A stretch of 64,000 nucleotides of DNA from Pseudomonas sp. PB106 (GTDB taxonomy: Bacteria > Pseudomonadota > Gammaproteobacteria > Pseudomonadales > Pseudomonadaceae). Positions 62,301 to 64,000 of this stretch are shown one piece after another (the first letter of the stretch is position 1; each line of letters opens with the position of its first letter). The stretch is from assembly GCF_009764645.1 (NCBI RefSeq), contig NZ_RWIM01000166.1, forward strand, positions 1-64,000, written 5' to 3'. The notes beneath the pieces are model-generated. The model was not told the origin of the DNA and made no database searches. It was given only the letters and a program-made list of their open reading frames with translations. The position numbers were made by a program, and so were the translations under genes.

Positions 62301-62878
62301 AGCAGATAAAGGCTAATGCTCCAGACCGTGGTGCGGCGCACGTCCTCATTGCGCGTGGCGCGCAGCGTCTGCTCGGTATCGACCACATCTTCAAACTGCT
62401 TGCGGATCTCATCGGTCAGGCGCTTGCCGCGCCCGGCCTTCACCGCCCCTCGGTAATCGCCGCTGGAACGCTGCAGGTCGATCATCGACTGCGCGTAATT
62501 CGCCCACTCCGTCTGTAACGCTTGCAGGCGACGCAGGCGGTCGGTCTGAACCGGGTTGTCCGCCGTCAGTTCGAGCAAGGTATTGAGCGCCACGGTGATA
62601 CGCGGCTTGGCCGTTTCATACGGATCGAGGAAGTGCTCGTCACCGCTGAGCAGATATCCACGCATGCCGGTTTCCAGGTCCACGGTAAGTTTCACCGCTT
62701 CATTGGCGTTATTGATCACCCGGTCGGTGTGCTCGACCCATTGGATAACCGATAGCAGATAGGTGATCAGCGACACGAAGAACACGGCACTGAGCACACC
62801 AACGCCCAACGGCAGGGTGATGTTGCGACTCAGGAGTTTGCGAAACCGTTGCTCATCAACCGTAGACGGAGAGGACAT
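59387..62878 (-). CDS. CHASE3-GAF hybrid histidine kinase with three receivers
   Basis: A protein of 1163 residues. Membrane helices near 21-45 and 188-208 enclose a CHASE3 domain (about 46-185; GMRGYLLSG is typical). A GAF domain (about 240-390), a long coiled coil (about 390-500), HisKA with SHELRTPLN (near 510) and HATPase_c (GTGLGLS) follow. Three receivers occupy about 775-890 (DMRLP), 900-1015 (DLKLP) and 1040-1160 (DVMMP), each with a phospho-acceptor Asp. It heads a five-gene overlapping minus-strand operon and is the likely signal input for it. Confidence 0.92.
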   Translation of the reverse strand: MSSPSTVDEQRFRKLLSRNITLPLGVGVLSAVFFVSLITYLLSVIQWVEHTDRVINNANEAVKLTVDLETGMRGYLLSGDEHFLDPYETAKPRITVALNTLLELTADNPVQTDRLRRLQALQTEWANYAQSMIDLQRSSGDYRGAVKAGRGKRLTDEIRKQFEDVVDTEQTLRATRNEDVRRTTVWSISLYLLFIAGISGLLAYIGRRDLMNLSNNYSANLAAQQASAERLEQQAWLRNGQTQLAEQVLGQLTLNLLGRNILQFCAQYLGTAVAALYVREEHGGLKRVATYGFSREQEEQDHSIYSGEGIVGQVAQQARLIRLDSVPADYFKVSSGLGEGLPHSVLVVPTSDDDRVNGVIELGFLRPLTQRDIELLELIAGNIGTSIEAARYRQRLQEVLAETQQLNEELQVQQEELKTANEELEEQSRILKESQAHLETQQVELEQTNEQLAEQAQTLAEQRDAMDLKNTELNQAQVQLEERAEELQRSSKYKSEFLANMSHELRTPLNSSLILAKLLAENPQDNLSAEQVKFAESIYSAGNDLLNLINDILDISKVEAGKLEVIPENTSVARLAEGLRGVFEPLASDKQLTFTIDLQPGTPAMMFTDRQRLEQVIKNLLSNAVKFTEHGTVSLTIAGQPDNRIAFIVRDSGIGIAQDQQESIFEAFRQADGTTNRKYGGTGLGLSISRDLATLLGGSISVSSTPGQGSVFTLVLPLQYSESDEAFTAPLTLTPPATTPVIPVVTTVASTAPVVIPRFADDRGNAPFATRCILVVEDEPNFAHILYDLAHELGYQCLVAHGADEGYDLAKEFVPDAILLDMRLPDHSGLTVLQRLKEHAETRHIPVHVISVEDRVEAAMHMGAIGYAVKPTTREELKDVFARLEAKLTQKVKRVLLVEDDDLQRESIARLIGDDDIEITAVGLAQDALELLRTTIYDCMIIDLKLPDMLGNDLLKRMSTEDICSFPPVIVYTGRNLTRDEEAELRKYSRSIIIKGARSPERLLDEVTLFLHKVESQLSHERQKMLKTARSRDKVFEGRKVLLVDDDVRNIFALTSALEHKGAVVVIGRNGREAIDKLNEVEDIDLVLMDVMMPEMDGFEATIEIRKNPRWRKLPIIAVTAKAMKDDQERCLQAGANDYLAKPIDLDRLFSLIRVWLPKMERI

Positions 62879-63146
62879 GGGGCAGCCTTGTCGAACTGTT
62901 GAAAACCTGAGAGTTTGCCCGAAAACTACGTCATGGATCCATTTTTCCTACAGCTTTAGCAGTATTTTCCTGCATTTGCCTGTGTCAGAGGTGAAGGCTA
63001 CGGTTATCCTTGCCGGCCCGAGCGTGGTTCTGCTTTTTTTTCAGCTCGCGGGGAACTTGTGGCACTGCGCCACTTACTCATGCTAGAGACCGGCAAATCT
63101 GATCGACCGGCGCACCACTCCAGCCTCCATTTTCGAGAACTTTATT

Positions 63147-63509
63147 ATGTCTGCCAACGCCTCCACCATCCTTGTCGTCGAAGACGACGACATCGTGCGC
63201 ATGCTGATTGTCGATGTGCTTGAGGAGCTGGATTTCAAGGTGGTTGAAGCTGGCGACGGCGAAGACGCGCTCAAGATTCTCAATGACTTGAACCAGCCTG
63301 TAGACCTGATGATGACCGACATGGGGCTGCCGGGGATGGATGGTCGCGAACTGGCGACGCAAGCACGCAAGGTCCGGCCCTCCCTACCGATCCTGTTTGC
63401 CAGCGGTTATGCGGAAAACATCGATGTTCCGCACGACATGCATGTGATTGGCAAGCCGTTCTCTATTGATCAGCTCAGAGACAAAGTCAAAAGCCTGCTG
63501 GACAACTGA
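63147..63509 (+). CDS. Stand-alone single-domain response regulator
   Basis: A protein of 120 residues, receiver only: VEDDD near 11-15, phospho-acceptor Asp58 in MMTDMGLP, FASGYA and Lys in IGKPF. It is divergent from the CHASE3 kinase operon with a 268-base gap and may be its phospho-target or sink. It resembles the 125-residue regulator at 56.3 kb and the receivers of the neighbouring hybrid kinases. The intergenic gap shows no other gene. Confidence 0.9.
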   Translation: MSANASTILVVEDDDIVRMLIVDVLEELDFKVVEAGDGEDALKILNDLNQPVDLMMTDMGLPGMDGRELATQARKVRPSLPILFASGYAENIDVPHDMHVIGKPFSIDQLRDKVKSLLDN

Positions 63510-63670
63510 CGTGCAGCCCTTGGCTGGGAAGTGTCGGGGCATTTGAACCCTGGCTGACGCAACATCCGAGCCGTGCCTGAACACGGTTCCCTCTGCGGGC
63601 GGGCCTGTCTGCGATATGGTTTAATTGCGCCTTTTTCCGGGCCCGTCCCCGCGCATCAAGGATCTTCTTC

Positions 63671-64000
63671 ATGAGTCAGTCCCCCGCCACCAAAGTTCTG
63701 GTCATCGGTTACGTATGGCCGGAACCACAGTCCTCGGCGGCCAGCGGGCATGTGATGCAGATCCTCGACACGTTTCTGCACCAGGGCTGGGACATCACTT
63801 TCAGCAGCCCGGCCGGCGATGGTGAGCACAAAGCGGATCTGGCCAGCCTGGGCATTCGCGAAGTGCCGATCAAACTCAATAACAGCAGTTTCGATGCTTT
63901 TGTCAGCGAATTGGCCCCGGATATCGTGTTGTTCGATCAGTTCATGATGGAGGAACAATTCGGCTGGCGCGTTGAAAAGCACTGCCCAAATGCCTTGCGT
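63671..64000 (+). CDS. Glycosyltransferase-like protein, partial (cut by window edge)
   Basis: The ATG at 63671 has AAGGA eight bases upstream. The 110 codons visible start TKVLVIGYVWPEPQSSAAS, an N-terminal Rossmann strand and loop typical of GT-B glycosyltransferases (family 1/4-like), and include PDIVLFDQFMMEEQ. The frame stays open to the end of the window, so the C-terminal donor-binding half is not seen. It is unrelated in sequence to the signalling genes before it. Substrate unknown. Confidence 0.7.
   Translation, partial: MSQSPATKVLVIGYVWPEPQSSAASGHVMQILDTFLHQGWDITFSSPAGDGEHKADLASLGIREVPIKLNNSSFDAFVSELAPDIVLFDQFMMEEQFGWRVEKHCPNALR

Noticed and set aside
56334..62878. A flagellar chemotaxis gene cluster
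   Set aside because: CheA, CheW, CheY-with-CheZ, MCP and flagellar genes are all missing; only CheR and a receiver-less CheB occur, with sensor kinases.
63052..63080. Possible ECF-sigma (AlgU-like) promoter, GGAACTT, before the stand-alone receiver gene
   Set aside because: The -35-like hexamer is good, but at 16-17 bases downstream the sequence TACTCA does not match the TCTGA/TCAAA -10, so the call is too weak.

Overview
The window looks like chromosome from a fluorescent pseudomonad, probably the Pseudomonas fluorescens species group. Four things point there: a complete apr alkaline-protease/lipase secretion locus with an eprS-type autotransporter protease, REPIN elements built on GTAGGAGCTG palindromes, a DUF1652 gene (a family known mainly from Pseudomonas), and a MexEF-OprN-type pump. 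No rRNA, tRNA, prophage, insertion sequence or CRISPR array was seen. Assignment is from sequence reading alone; no database search was run.

Layout. 1-9.5 kb: a short-chain dehydrogenase, a CPA1-type cation/proton antiporter, two small unknown genes, a PAS-PAS hybrid histidine kinase, and a translationally coupled pair made of a FAN1-type nuclease and an XPD/DinG-type Fe-S helicase carrying its own N-terminal nuclease-like domain. 9.7-24 kb: a small lipoprotein, then the extracellular enzyme locus, all on the minus strand and read from high to low coordinates: aprA (serralysin), aprI (inhibitor), aprD-aprE-aprF (type I secretion), a small secreted ORF damaged by a repeat, eprS (autotransporter subtilase), and two family I.3 lipases/polyurethanases (pueB, pueA). 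24.5-28.3 kb: a four-gene minus-strand operon (AraC-type regulator with a SnoaL-like N-terminus, FAD amine oxidase, cupin, polyamine-type binding protein) that looks like a polyamine uptake/catabolism unit.

28.5-42 kb: DUF1652 protein, a UvrD-like helicase, pirin, phosphoglucomutase, a MocR-like regulator lacking the PLP lysine next to a 500-residue protein I do not recognise, a quinone-reductase-like enzyme divergent from a LysR regulator, a SotB-type exporter, and two tandem zinc-ribbon membrane proteins. 42.3-51.7 kb: mexE-mexF-oprN (plus strand) facing a FUSC/DUF1656/HlyD aromatic-acid-type efflux operon (minus strand), with a REPIN between.

51.9-63.5 kb: a dense signalling region. On the plus strand lie a TPR/HEAT protein, a double-domain KaiC-like ATPase and a hybrid kinase. 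On the minus strand lies an overlapping operon of a CHASE3-GAF kinase with three receivers, a CheR, a receiver-less CheB, a receiver-kinase and a single-domain receiver. A further stand-alone receiver is divergent from that operon. No CheA, CheW, chemoreceptor, KaiA or KaiB is in the window. The right edge cuts a glycosyltransferase-like gene. Most intergenic signals are REPINs, hairpin terminators and a few palindromes; the clearest regulatory call is an RsmA/CsrA-type site overlapping the aprA ribosome binding site.
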